A stretch of 51,839 bases of DNA, taken from contig CALAUL010000095.1 in assembly GCA_937892255.1 (NCBI GenBank), positions 1 through 51,839 of the forward strand. Direction: 5' to 3'. Under the pieces are notes generated by a model that saw only the letters and a program-made list of their open reading frames with translations, was not told where the DNA came from and made no database searches. A program made the translations under genes and the position numbers. Shown here piece by piece: positions 34,866 through 44,012 of this stretch (positions are counted from its first letter, which is position 1; every line of letters begins with the position of its first letter). This stretch comes from an uncultured Bacteroidales bacterium (GTDB lineage Bacteria > Bacteroidota > Bacteroidia > Bacteroidales > Marinilabiliaceae).

Positions 34866-35642
34866 TCAGTACGAAATGCTAACTGAGTGAACAAACTGTT
34901 GTGCTAAACGACCTATTTCATCGAGTCGCTCCTTTGAAATCTTCCACATAGTTTGTAGAGGGGTGTCTCTATCTATGGTGTAAATCATTAGTCGCGGAGG
35001 CTTGATGAGACTGATGATTTCGAGCCATTGATTCACATGCCTTTCATCAGTATTGTTGTATTCTTTGCCGTTTATGTTCCATTTGACGAACATCGTTTGG
35101 ATGACGAGGTTGGAGCCCATCAACTTTATCTTTTTGATGACATTATCGAGAGAGTATTTGCAATTTGGTTGATTGAGAATACTTATAGTCTCCTCATTAC
35201 CTGCATCAATTTTGAGTATGCAGTCATTGACTTTACCAAGGGCATTAACTACACTTTCACGGTGTAGTTGTGTGGCATTGGAGAGGACTGATACCTTAGC
35301 ATTTGGTGCGAACTTATCTCTAAGAACTATTGTGTCATCTATAATACCTTCGAAGTTGGGATGTAGAGTTGGTTCGCCGTTACCTGCGAAAGTAATAGCA
35401 TTGGGTAGTATGCCCGCTTCACTCATCTCTTTTAGTTTGTCGTGCAAACTGTTGTATATTAGTTCTCTTGAAGGAAGTTTGGAGCTATTGAGAGGTTGAG
35501 AATGAAGTGAGCCACACTCGCAATAGAGACAGTCAAAAGAGCATATCTTGTGAGTTGTCGGAAGTAGATTGACACCGAGAGAGACACCGAGACGTCTGCT
35601 ATGAATCGGACCGAATACAGGTTTGTCAAATAGAAATGTCAT
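34866..35642 (-). CDS. Radical SAM protein
   Basis: This is a 258-residue radical SAM enzyme. The 4Fe-4S motif CxxxCxxC is C34-C38-C41 (KICSFDCLYCECGS). The following TIM-barrel segments include ITFAGNGEPTLHPNFEGI, the glycine-rich SAM-binding strand, and LKIDAGNEETISILN. It belongs to the group related to archaeal wyosine-type and MoaA-like proteins, but the substrate is unknown. The gene diverges from holB with 75 bases between the start codons. A decayed second copy of its 3' end lies at 33667. Confidence 0.88.
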   Translation of the reverse strand: MTFLFDKPVFGPIHSRRLGVSLGVNLLPTTHKICSFDCLYCECGSLHSQPLNSSKLPSRELIYNSLHDKLKEMSEAGILPNAITFAGNGEPTLHPNFEGIIDDTIVLRDKFAPNAKVSVLSNATQLHRESVVNALGKVNDCILKIDAGNEETISILNQPNCKYSLDNVIKKIKLMGSNLVIQTMFVKWNINGKEYNNTDERHVNQWLEIISLIKPPRLMIYTIDRDTPLQTMWKISKERLDEIGRLAQQFVHSVSISY

Positions 35643-35717
35643 GATAGATACAATTTTTGCGCAAAGATGAAGAAAAAATACGAATATATTAGAATAATTG
35701 ATGTATATTTGCTTTCT

Positions 35718-36875
35718 ATGTTATTCAAAGAGGTAATAGGACAGGAGTCGGTCAAGGAACGATTGAGGAATATGTATATTGAACGTCGTATTCCTCATGC
35801 TATGTTGTTCTCAGGTCCGGAGGGCTCAGGAGTGTTGCCTTTGGCTATAGCCTTTGCGACGTACATCAATTGTACAGGGGATAAGAGCCATGGAGATGCA
35901 TGTGGTGTATGTCCATCGTGTGTGAAGATGTCTAAGTTGGTTCATCCTGATTTGCACTTTAGTTTTCCTATTGTCTTGAAGAGTAGCAGCTCGGTGTCAT
36001 CGGACTATTTAGCGGAGTGGCGCGAAATGATTATTCGACAGCCTTATTTCAATTACGAGCAGTGGAGCAACGAGTTTGGCGAACTCAAGAAACCTCTCAT
36101 ACCGGTAAAGGAAGCTCAAGAGATACATCGTAGCTTGAGGTTGAGCCCTTTTGAAGGTCAGTTTCAAGTAATGTTGATATGGAAGGTTGAACTCATGAAC
36201 GAGAGCGCGGCAAATAGAATTCTTAAAATACTTGAGGAACCGCCGGCAAATACAATATTTCTTTTGGTGTCGGAAAATTCAGCAGAGATACTTCCGACGA
36301 TATTGTCAAGAACACAGGTAATAGGAGTGCCCCCGATAGCAAATGAAGATATGAAAACACACCTACGCAGCGACCTTCTGCTGGACGAAGAACAAGCAGA
36401 ACGCGTGGCGCATATAGCACAAGGTTGCAAGGTGAAAGCACAGTCAATAGTCGAAGGATCAGAATTGAGTAAGGCGAATCTCTCTTTTTTTGTGGAACTC
36501 ATGCGTAGTTGCTATTCCGGTAAAGACAATGTGCCTCGTATGGTAACATTGTGCGAGTCGATGCAGAAAAAGTCGAGGGAACAAGTGAAAAATATGCTTA
36601 TCTACTCGCTTCGAATGCTGAGAGAGAGCTTTGTCCGAAACCTCGATAATACAGAGTTGTGTTACACAACAAAAGAAGAGGAGACATTCCTCGAGAAATT
36701 TTGTCCGTATGTACATTTGGATAATATCTTCGACATGTCGGAAGTGTTTAACAAAGCCATATCCAATATAGAGCAAAATGGCAACGTGCGCATGGTGATG
36801 ATGGATTTACAGTTGAATTTGGCAGTCCTGTTTCGTCGCCCTCGTCCGAACGAAGAGATAGCAGAAGTAGTGTAA
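35718..36875 (+). CDS. holB: DNA polymerase III clamp-loader subunit delta'
   Basis: This is a 385-residue protein from MLFKEVIGQESVKERL; an in-frame ATG at 35667 would add 17 unusual residues. The AAA+ fold has no functional Walker A (GPEGSGVLPLA lacks GKT), as is normal for delta'. A zinc module is seen as C52, C62, C65 and C68. The ILEEPPANTIFLLVSEN and ILSRTQ (SRC-like) motifs are present. It helps load the sliding clamp. A -7-like TATATTTG lies only 7 bases before the start, so a very short or absent leader is possible. It heads the run to the YqaA-like gene. Confidence 0.92.
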   Translation: MLFKEVIGQESVKERLRNMYIERRIPHAMLFSGPEGSGVLPLAIAFATYINCTGDKSHGDACGVCPSCVKMSKLVHPDLHFSFPIVLKSSSSVSSDYLAEWREMIIRQPYFNYEQWSNEFGELKKPLIPVKEAQEIHRSLRLSPFEGQFQVMLIWKVELMNESAANRILKILEEPPANTIFLLVSENSAEILPTILSRTQVIGVPPIANEDMKTHLRSDLLLDEEQAERVAHIAQGCKVKAQSIVEGSELSKANLSFFVELMRSCYSGKDNVPRMVTLCESMQKKSREQVKNMLIYSLRMLRESFVRNLDNTELCYTTKEEETFLEKFCPYVHLDNIFDMSEVFNKAISNIEQNGNVRMVMMDLQLNLAVLFRRPRPNEEIAEVV

Positions 36876-36995
36876 CAAAAACACGTATCTTTTTGAAAAA
36901 CCTGTGGCGCAAAACAAAACGAAACATAGGCCTCTCCACGAGAGGAGGGGAACAAGATAATAAAACATCAAACAGAGAAGAAAACAATATACGTA

Positions 36996-38417
36996 ATGAA
37001 CGAAAATATAGATAATAACGAAGAGACGCAAGAAACCGTTGCAGAGGAAGGAAACGACAAAGGATGTCGATATAGTTGCTGCGGTACACGAGCAGTAAGA
37101 GGCGGCAAGTTGCATGTATATGATTGGTTGGAAGATTTGCCCGAGCCACCCAACGCAAGCGACTTGGTCGAAGTGCAGTTTAAGAATACACGTAAGGCAT
37201 ACTACCGCAATACAGCAGGTATATCTCTAAAGAAAGGAGACTTGGTAGCTGTAGAGTCATCTCCGGGACATGACATAGGAGAAGTGACATTGCAAGGCCG
37301 TTTGGTGTACTTGCAGATGTATAAAAACAGAATCAACCCAGAGACTTACGAGTTTAAGAGAGTCTATCGAGTGGCACGAGCTACAGATATTGAGAAATGG
37401 GAAGAAGCAAAAGGCTTGGAGCAGTCGACGATGTTGGAATCTCGACAGATAGCTGAACGTTTAAACCTTAACATGAAGATAGGCGATGTAGAGTATCAGG
37501 GAGACCGCACAAAAGCAATATTCTACTACATAGCCGACGAACGTGTCGACTTCCGAGAACTCATCAAAGTCCTTGCAGACAGATTCAAAGTGCGTATCGA
37601 AATGAAACAGATAGGAGCACGTCAGGAGGCAGGACGAATAGGTGGTATAGGTCCATGCGGCCGTGAGTTGTGCTGCGCATCATGGATGACAAGTTTCGTC
37701 TCCGTGACAACACATTCGGCGCGTATTCAGGATATATCGCTCAACCCCTTGAAGTTGGCAGGACAATGTGGAAAACTAAAGTGCTGTTTGAACTACGAAC
37801 TTGACGTATATCTCGATGCAATACAAGATTTCCCACCTACCGAAAAACCTCTTGATACAGACGAAGGGTTGTTCTACTTCTTGAAGTATGACATCTTCAA
37901 AAAGATAATGTACTACTCATCTAAGAAAGATGCTCCGGTGAATATGGTGGCATTGGACATCGAGAGAGTAGCAGAGATACAGAAGATGAACGAAGAGGGA
38001 CATCGTCCGGATAAAATCGGAGGTAAGGAGACTGTCGCCATGTCGGAAGATGTTGGCTATTCAGGTGTCGTAGAACTTGATGACTTGACGCGCTTCGATG
38101 ATAAGAACCGCAAAAAGAAAGGTTCACGCAATCGTAATAACGGCAAAGGAAGCAATCGTCAAAATAACAACGACCGCAGTCCTCAAAACGACACACGTCG
38201 ACAGCGAAATAATGACTCTCACAACCGCGACAATAGTCAGTCTCAAAATGTAGTAGAAAACGACCAACGACATGACAATGCCACAAACACAGAACCTCAC
38301 AATGGCAATCGCAACAGACAGAGAGACAACCGACGAGGTCAGAACGGCAGAGAACGTCGTCACAGAGATAACGATGGTGCAGACTCAAATAACGATGGCA
38401 ATAACGAACAGAAGTAA
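36996..38417 (+). CDS. ricT: PSP1-domain protein, RicT (YaaT)-like, with disordered tail
   Basis: This is a 473-residue protein. The PSP1 domain (about 50-310) includes RGKLHVYDWLEDLP-type entry sequence, TKAIFYYIADERVDFRELIK, GGIGPCGRELCCASW, and GQCGKLKCCLNYEL, with the paired cysteines expected to bind Fe-S or metal. In Bacillus, RicT acts with RicA and RicF in RNase Y control and phosphorelay. The last 100 residues or so are almost only Asn, Arg, Asp, Gln and Ser, a disordered hydrophilic tail absent from the Bacillus protein. Its stop overlaps the gldH start by one base. Confidence 0.9.
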   Translation: MNENIDNNEETQETVAEEGNDKGCRYSCCGTRAVRGGKLHVYDWLEDLPEPPNASDLVEVQFKNTRKAYYRNTAGISLKKGDLVAVESSPGHDIGEVTLQGRLVYLQMYKNRINPETYEFKRVYRVARATDIEKWEEAKGLEQSTMLESRQIAERLNLNMKIGDVEYQGDRTKAIFYYIADERVDFRELIKVLADRFKVRIEMKQIGARQEAGRIGGIGPCGRELCCASWMTSFVSVTTHSARIQDISLNPLKLAGQCGKLKCCLNYELDVYLDAIQDFPPTEKPLDTDEGLFYFLKYDIFKKIMYYSSKKDAPVNMVALDIERVAEIQKMNEEGHRPDKIGGKETVAMSEDVGYSGVVELDDLTRFDDKNRKKKGSRNRNNGKGSNRQNNNDRSPQNDTRRQRNNDSHNRDNSQSQNVVENDQRHDNATNTEPHNGNRNRQRDNRRGQNGRERRHRDNDGADSNNDGNNEQK

Positions 38418-38908
38418 TGACGATGAAAAGTGTATTGCGTAAATGGCTGTTGGCAATCGTTGCATGTCTATGCCTCTATTCGTGTAGTAGTGGCATTGTG
38501 ATAGACGAATTTGTAGCATTGCCCAATGTGGGCTGGGACGAAGATTCCCTGGCAGTCTTCAGAGCCGATGTGGTAGACGCAACAAAGAGCTACGACCTCT
38601 GGTTGCAAATACGTAATGATAACTCGTATCCGTACTCCAATCTGTGGCTATTTATAGATGTTATCTCTGCCAATGATGGAGTAATGGTGCGCGATACGGT
38701 AGAGTGCATCTTGGCAAAGTCCAGTGGAGAATGGCTCGGTGGAGGGTGGGGAAGTCTCTATACCATAGAATGCCCTTACCGTCTGAACACCAAATTCGCA
38801 TCTCCCGGCAGATACACATTCAGAATCTGCCATGGCATGAGAGAAGAAGAGATAAAAGGAATACATAGCTTGGGCTTACGAATAGAAGAGAACAATGGGG
38901 AAGAATAA
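38417..38908 (+). CDS. gldH: GldH-type gliding-motility lipoprotein
   Basis: This 163-residue protein (161 if it starts at the second ATG, 38423) has a lipoprotein signal ending LYSCSSG (lipobox cysteine about 24). It matches GldH by DEFVALPNVGWDEDSLAVF, YDLWLQIRNDNSYPYSNLWLF and the C-terminal YTFRICHGMREEEIKGI. GldH is needed for gliding in Flavobacterium, but the gene is widely conserved in non-gliding Bacteroidales, where an envelope role is assumed. It overlaps ricT by one base and trmB by 14. Confidence 0.9.
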   Translation: MTMKSVLRKWLLAIVACLCLYSCSSGIVIDEFVALPNVGWDEDSLAVFRADVVDATKSYDLWLQIRNDNSYPYSNLWLFIDVISANDGVMVRDTVECILAKSSGEWLGGGWGSLYTIECPYRLNTKFASPGRYTFRICHGMREEEIKGIHSLGLRIEENNGEE

Positions 38909-39647
38909 ACTACAGAAATTTGCCGAAATGGCGACCTTCGACCATGTCTTCCAAGCTGACTTCGAACAGTTGCGAGATACAGGATTTGAAAAGAAAGGAC
39001 TGTGGACAAAGTATTTCGGAAATGACAACCCTATAGTGTTGGAACTTGGCTGTGGCAAAGGAGAATATTCCGTTGGACTGGCAAAACTCTATCCCGAAAA
39101 GAACTTCATAGGCATCGATATCAAGGGAGCGCGAATGCACACAGGAGCAAAACAAGCAAAAGAAGAGAAATTGACGAATGTGGCATTTGTCAGAACACGT
39201 ATTGAGTTTATTGAGTATTTCTTTGCAACGAACGAGGTCTCGGAAGTGTGGGTTACTTTCCCCGACCCTCAGATGCGCAAGGAGAACAAGCGTCTGGTGG
39301 GAACGATGATGTTGAGCCGTTATCGCAAATTTCTAAAGAGCGATGGTGCAGTGCATCTTAAGACTGACAGTAACTTCCTCTACCTATACACCAAGGCAAT
39401 GTTGGAGAAGAACGAAATCATTCCGGAGGTGATGTTGGACAACCTTTACGGAGGAGGATACTCTGACAAGATATTGTCGATAAAGACCTACTACGAACAG
39501 AAGTGGTTAGACTATGGTCTTACGATAAAATATATTAAGTTTGCAATACCCGCAGACAAGGCATTGACAGAGCCGGAGGTAGAGATTGAACACGACTCAT
39601 ACCACAGTGCCGGACGTGGTGCAAAAGAGAAAATACATAATAATTAG
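38895..39647 (+). CDS. trmB: tRNA (guanine-46-N7)-methyltransferase
   Basis: This is a 250-residue SAM-dependent enzyme that makes m7G46 in the variable loop of tRNA. The glycine loop LELGCGKGEYSVGLA (about 49-63), IGIDIKGARM and WVTFPDPQMRKENKRL are all diagnostic. The first 35 residues form an N-terminal extension common in this family. It begins inside the end of gldH, so translation is probably coupled, and precedes mrp by 12 bases. Confidence 0.95.
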   Translation: MGKNKLQKFAEMATFDHVFQADFEQLRDTGFEKKGLWTKYFGNDNPIVLELGCGKGEYSVGLAKLYPEKNFIGIDIKGARMHTGAKQAKEEKLTNVAFVRTRIEFIEYFFATNEVSEVWVTFPDPQMRKENKRLVGTMMLSRYRKFLKSDGAVHLKTDSNFLYLYTKAMLEKNEIIPEVMLDNLYGGGYSDKILSIKTYYEQKWLDYGLTIKYIKFAIPADKALTEPEVEIEHDSYHSAGRGAKEKIHNN

Positions 39648-39659
39648 TACGACAAGAAA

Positions 39660-40736
39660 ATGGCATATTATCCGCAGTTAGTCATTGACGCTTTGCGAAC
39701 AGTGATTCACCCAGAGAAAGAGAAAGACATTGTCAGCCTTGGAATGGTTGAAGATGACATACGTATCGATGGCAACAGAGTGAGCTTCTCGCTTATCTTT
39801 GACCGTCCCAATGACCCCATGGTGGCAACGCTTAAAAAACGTGCCACGGAGGCCATTAAAAAGCATCTGGGCGAAGAGTGCCAGATAGATGGCAATATCT
39901 TCGTCAAGATTCGCCAGAGACAGCAACAGCCCGAAGAACCTATCTTGTCGGGAGTGAAGCATATCGTGGCTGTAGCTTCGGGTAAAGGTGGTGTGGGGAA
40001 GTCAACCGTTACGGCCAATCTTGCTGTAGCATTGGCTCAAGCTGGATATAAAGTGGGACTTCTCGATGCCGACATTTTTGGACCATCTGTGCCTATCATG
40101 TTCGACACCGTCGATGCTCGTCCGGTGTTGTTGACCAACTCTACGGAGACAAAAAGTCTCATCGAACCAATAGAAAAGTACGGCGTCAAGATGCTCAGCA
40201 TAGGCTATTTCGTAGACCCCGAATCAGCCGTGGTATGGCGAGGAGCCATGGCAACGAATGCTCTGAAGCAGCTTCTGACAGAAGGAGACTGGGGAGAACT
40301 CGACTATCTTCTCATTGACACACCTCCCGGAACAAGCGACATACATATTTCTCTCGTTGGAGCCGTCTCACTTACAGGCGCTGTCATCGTCTCTACTCCT
40401 CAAAATGTGGCATTGGCAGATGCCGTGAAAGGTATCAACATGTTTCAAAACCCGAAAGTCAATGTCCCCATCTTGGGTATAGTGGAGAATATGGCATGGT
40501 TTACGCCTGCCGAACTGCCGGACAATAAGTATTACATCTTCGGAAAAGACGGTGCAAAAGCCTTGGCGGATAAATTGGGAGTCTCATTACTCGGTCAGAT
40601 TCCTATCGTTCAAGGTATATGTGAAAACGGCGATAAAGGAACTCCGGCAGCGTTGAACGTGGATTCGATGACGGGCAGAGCTTTTGCCGAACTCGCACAA
40701 AATGTCGTTAAGTCAATAGAAAAACTAAAACAATAA
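39660..40736 (+). CDS. mrp: Mrp/ApbC-type Fe-S cluster carrier ATPase
   Basis: This is a 358-residue protein with an N-terminal DUF59 (MIP18-like) domain (about 5-85) and a ParA/MinD-type P-loop ATPase, with the deviant Walker A GKGGVGKST at about 105-113. Fe-S carriers of this type often have a CxxC pair near the C-terminus, but none is obvious here. Its role is assembly or transfer of Fe-S clusters. It lies between trmB and the deaminase with spacings of 12 and 4 bases, consistent with one transcript. Confidence 0.93.
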   Translation: MAYYPQLVIDALRTVIHPEKEKDIVSLGMVEDDIRIDGNRVSFSLIFDRPNDPMVATLKKRATEAIKKHLGEECQIDGNIFVKIRQRQQQPEEPILSGVKHIVAVASGKGGVGKSTVTANLAVALAQAGYKVGLLDADIFGPSVPIMFDTVDARPVLLTNSTETKSLIEPIEKYGVKMLSIGYFVDPESAVVWRGAMATNALKQLLTEGDWGELDYLLIDTPPGTSDIHISLVGAVSLTGAVIVSTPQNVALADAVKGINMFQNPKVNVPILGIVENMAWFTPAELPDNKYYIFGKDGAKALADKLGVSLLGQIPIVQGICENGDKGTPAALNVDSMTGRAFAELAQNVVKSIEKLKQ

Positions 40737-40740
40737 GGAT

Positions 40741-41178
40741 ATGATAAGCGCAGAAAAACAGCGAATGTTAGATATTCGGTACTTAGCCATGGCAAGGATA
40801 TGGTCTTACAATTCGTATTGTCAGCGTCGACAAGTTGGTGCGCTTATGGTCAAAGACCAGATGATAATCAGTGATGGCTACAACGGAACACCCTCAGGTT
40901 TTGAAAACGAATGCGAAGAGGACAATGTGACAAAACCTTATGTCTTGCACGCAGAAGCAAATGCCATAACGAAAGTAGCCAAGAGCAACAACAGTTCCGA
41001 AGGTGCAACTATGTACATAACAGCCTCTCCATGCATAGAATGCGCCAAACTGATAATCCAAGCCGGCATACGTCGAGTGGTCTATTCTGAAGCCTATCGT
41101 AACACCGATGGCATTGAACTGCTGAAACGTGCAGGGATAAGTGTTGTTCATATTGAAGAAGAGATAATAATAAAATGA
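40741..41178 (+). CDS. dCMP/cytidine deaminase family protein (dCMP deaminase)
   Basis: This 145-residue zinc-dependent deaminase carries HAEANAI and PCIECAK, supplying the zinc ligands and catalytic glutamate. The N-terminal SYNSYCQRRQVGALMVKDQMIISDGYNGTPSG matches the dCMP deaminase group, which feeds dUMP to thymidylate synthesis. It starts 4 bases after mrp and overlaps the protease gene by 4. Confidence 0.92.
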   Translation: MISAEKQRMLDIRYLAMARIWSYNSYCQRRQVGALMVKDQMIISDGYNGTPSGFENECEEDNVTKPYVLHAEANAITKVAKSNNSSEGATMYITASPCIECAKLIIQAGIRRVVYSEAYRNTDGIELLKRAGISVVHIEEEIIIK

Positions 41179-42785
41179 TGAAAGATAAGAAGATAATGAT
41201 ACCGTTGTTGGTATCGGGCGCAGTCATCGTTGGTATCCTGATAGGCAAATTATCCGCCGTGGTATCTAACGAAATCTCGAGTCCTAAGGGTGACGTCTTG
41301 TCTATCGGTGAGTTGAACAGAGCAAGTAAGTTGCAGACTATAATGAATCTGATAGACAACGCTTATGTCGACGAGGTATCTATGGACTCTATAGAAGAGA
41401 AAGTAATTCCGGAGATTCTCAAAGAGTTAGACCCACATAGTGTCTATATCCCGGCCAAAGATATGAAGAGTGTCACTCAGGAACTGAAATCCAACTTTGG
41501 TGGTATCGGCGTGATGTTTACTATGCGCGATGATACGGTGAATATCATTTCTGTCGTCGCAGGAGGTCCTTCGTCAATGCTGGGTGTCATGCCGGGAGAT
41601 AAAATCATAAAAGTCAACGGCGTGCCTTTCGTAGGTGATTCTATCGACAACGATAAAGTCATGGATTCGTTGCGTGGCGACTTAGGCACAACGGTTGACA
41701 TAACGGTCCTGAGAGGAGAATCGACAGAGATAGACTTCACCATCACTCGAGGACTCATACCTATGCGAAGTGTAGAGGTGGCGTATGAAATTGAACCCGG
41801 CATCGGATATATCAAGATTGACCGTTTCGCAGAACGCACTTACGACGAGATGCTTGCCGGTATCGCAAAACTCAAATCACAGAAATGCTCTTCGTTGATT
41901 ATTGACCTTAGAGGCAACTCTGGAGGATTGTTAGAGGTTGTCAGCTACATGTGCAACGAGTTCTTGCAAGAGAAAGACTTGATAGTGTATACCGAGGGAA
42001 CGCATCTACCCCGACAAGATACACGCGCTACCGGTCATGGCACGAGCAAAGATATTAAGATAGCCGTCCTTATTGACGAATATTCGGCATCTGCAAGTGA
42101 GATATTGGCCGGTGCTATACAAGACAACGACAGGGGCGTTGTCATCGGACGTCGCTCTTTCGGAAAAGGCTTGGTGCAAAGTCAGATTCCTCTTGCCGAT
42201 GGTTCGGCTATTCGTCTGACTATAGCTCGTTATCACACACCGAGTGGCAGATGTATCCAACGTCCATATCACAAGGGCGATGAAGAATACTACGAAGATA
42301 CGTACAACAGATATACTTCGGGCGAACTCTTCGACGCTGACAGCGTCAAAGTTGACAAGAGCCAGACATTCTACACCAAAGGTGGCAGGGAAGTGTATGG
42401 TGGCGGCGGTATCATGCCTGATTATTTCATTCCCCGAGATACTGCCAAGGCTTCAGAATATCTCTATCAACTGCGAGCACGCGGCTTGATTTACAATTTT
42501 GCTATCGATTATACCAATGCTCATCGTGACGAGATGTATTCCTTTGACACTAAGTCTCTCATCGACTATCTGAAGGGCAAATCCTTCTTGTCGCAACTCA
42601 AGGATTACGCTTCTAAAAAGGGCTTGAAACCACAAAGTCTTAGCAATGTCGAATCCACGATTATCGAGCGTGAGACAAAGGCTTATATCGGGCGTAATCT
42701 ACAGGACAATGAGGCTTTCTATCCTATCATCAACGAGGAAGACCCGGCTATTGAAAAAGCAGTCGAATTGTTGTCAGCAGAATAG
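41175..42785 (+). CDS. ctpA: S41 family C-terminal processing peptidase
   Basis: This is a 536-residue periplasmic or membrane-anchored protease. An N-terminal hydrophobic helix (about 8-30), a PDZ domain (about 95-190) and the S41 fold with a Ser-Lys dyad can be seen. The likely nucleophile is S306 in YSASASEI and the base is K331 in SFGKGLVQ, spaced as in E. coli Prc. It cleaves proteins near the C-terminus in envelope quality control. It overlaps the deaminase gene and abuts the next gene without a gap. Confidence 0.94.
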   Translation: MMKDKKIMIPLLVSGAVIVGILIGKLSAVVSNEISSPKGDVLSIGELNRASKLQTIMNLIDNAYVDEVSMDSIEEKVIPEILKELDPHSVYIPAKDMKSVTQELKSNFGGIGVMFTMRDDTVNIISVVAGGPSSMLGVMPGDKIIKVNGVPFVGDSIDNDKVMDSLRGDLGTTVDITVLRGESTEIDFTITRGLIPMRSVEVAYEIEPGIGYIKIDRFAERTYDEMLAGIAKLKSQKCSSLIIDLRGNSGGLLEVVSYMCNEFLQEKDLIVYTEGTHLPRQDTRATGHGTSKDIKIAVLIDEYSASASEILAGAIQDNDRGVVIGRRSFGKGLVQSQIPLADGSAIRLTIARYHTPSGRCIQRPYHKGDEEYYEDTYNRYTSGELFDADSVKVDKSQTFYTKGGREVYGGGGIMPDYFIPRDTAKASEYLYQLRARGLIYNFAIDYTNAHRDEMYSFDTKSLIDYLKGKSFLSQLKDYASKKGLKPQSLSNVESTIIERETKAYIGRNLQDNEAFYPIINEEDPAIEKAVELLSAE

Positions 42786-43220
42786 ATGACAGAGTTAGGT
42801 TATATGGGACTATTTGTTGCAAGTTTTCTCTCTGCAACGATAGTCCCTTTTAGTTCGGAGGCAGTGCTCTTCGGAATGATAGCGGCAGGTTTCGAACCTG
42901 TCATGACAACCATCATTGCGACCTTGGGCAATTGGTTGGGAAGCATGTCAACATATTTCCTCGGTTATCTCGGTAATATTGAGCGCATAGAGCGTTGGCT
43001 GAAGATTTCAAAGGAGAAGACAGATAAGTATCGTTCGAAGACTGAACGTTATGGAGCGTGGTTCGGACTATTGGTATGGGTGCCCGTTATTGGCGATGTC
43101 TTGGCTGTGTGTATGGGACTTGTCAGAACTCCTATCATAGCGTCTGCCGTCCTCATCTTTGTCGGAAAGGCATTGAGATATGCCATTTGGTGTTATCTAT
43201 CGGTGTATGCCGTGTCGTAA
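42786..43220 (+). CDS. YqaA/DedA-type small membrane protein
   Basis: This 144-residue protein has about four hydrophobic segments and resembles YqaA in the SNARE-associated/DedA family (FLSATIVPFSSEAVL; NWLGSMSTYFLGYLG; GAWFGLLVWVPVIGDVLAV). The family is linked to lipid or polyprenyl-phosphate handling and membrane homeostasis. The start codon directly follows the stop of the protease gene, so it ends this operon. Confidence 0.85.
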   Translation: MTELGYMGLFVASFLSATIVPFSSEAVLFGMIAAGFEPVMTTIIATLGNWLGSMSTYFLGYLGNIERIERWLKISKEKTDKYRSKTERYGAWFGLLVWVPVIGDVLAVCMGLVRTPIIASAVLIFVGKALRYAIWCYLSVYAVS

Positions 43221-43263
43221 TTTCTTGCGGCAGGCTCTTTTGTCGCTGACAAGATATAAAAAT

Positions 43264-43329
43264 GAGGTGTACTACCCCGGAGCATTAGGGGAGCACACCT
43301 CGCCTTCGTTTATTACCCTATTAACGAAG
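43264..43329. terminator. Paired hairpins between convergent genes
   Basis: Hairpin one (43264-43301) pairs GAGGTGT with ACACCTC plus an inner CCCC/GGGG. Hairpin two (43304-43329) pairs CTTCGTT with AACGAAG. They lie between the YqaA-like gene and the convergent gene on the minus strand, and probably end both. Confidence 0.65.
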
Positions 43330-43334
43330 AGAAA

Positions 43335-43850
43335 CTAAATGCAACTTATTCCGACGGCATTTATTACTTGTGGAACATTGTTGCCGTCTACAGAGATGAG
43401 ATCAGAAGCATTTGTATATTCGTGTGGTACATACTGATAGAATGCTATGTATAAGCTGTTCTTTGTTGAAAGTGTAACAACACGATATGCACCACTACCC
43501 AAGTTTTTTATCTCGTTGTTTATGCCTAGTTGTCTGAATGAATTGATAATGTTGTTGATGTCTGCACTCTTTATGTAGAATACCTTCTTGGTAAAGCACT
43601 CTCCTGTCGAACAGTTGACTGTCTTTTTGCAACCTGCGCAGAGTATCCAGATGCCTCCAATAGCAGCAAACGCTCCTACTACGTATGCTCCTATTTGAAG
43701 AGTGTCGTTGTTTGCTCCTATGCTTTTTGCTGTTGCAAAAAGTACTATTCCGGCAACTAATAACAATAGTGCCAATATGATTCTTATGAAGTCTGTCTTC
43801 TTTGTTATCAAGCCTTTTGTATATAGCTCGTCAAGATGTTGTTTTGTCAT
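43335..43850 (-). CDS. Unknown two-helix membrane protein
   Basis: This is a 171-residue protein without a recognisable family. Two membrane helices are predicted by eye (about 22-42 and 52-74). A cysteine group (ILCAGCKKTVNCSTGECF) at about 70-87 could bind metal or form disulphides. The C-terminal part (about 90-171) is soluble. The hydrophobic pattern and clean ORF suggest it is real, but there is no clear promoter. It is convergent with the operon ending at 43220. Confidence 0.6.
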   Translation of the reverse strand: MTKQHLDELYTKGLITKKTDFIRIILALLLLVAGIVLFATAKSIGANNDTLQIGAYVVGAFAAIGGIWILCAGCKKTVNCSTGECFTKKVFYIKSADINNIINSFRQLGINNEIKNLGSGAYRVVTLSTKNSLYIAFYQYVPHEYTNASDLISVDGNNVPQVINAVGISCI

Positions 43851-44012
43851 AATTCAAATGTTAGTTTTACTACTTGTATGTGCCGACCTTTTCACTTCTC
43901 GGCCGACGTTTGATATAAACACTCGCTGAGAGAATGTCGTATACCGACACACTCCCAAACCGGATTGTCCCTTAAGACACTCCTGTTTGCTAAAAACAAA
44001 TAGTACTGATGG
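43851..44012. other. Spacer between two unknown minus-strand genes
   Basis: A short non-coding region with no recognised gene, promoter or terminator. A 6-bp-scale inverted repeat occurs around 43890-43910 (GCCGA...TCGGC). Confidence 0.35.

Noticed and set aside
35718..36875. Loss of the Walker A motif in HolB as an oddity
   Set aside because: Delta' subunits normally lack a working P-loop, so this is expected for the family.
37921..38388. Minus-strand Cys/His-rich ORF of 155 residues
   Set aside because: It is an antisense shadow produced by the Asn/Arg-rich low-complexity tail of the RicT-like gene.
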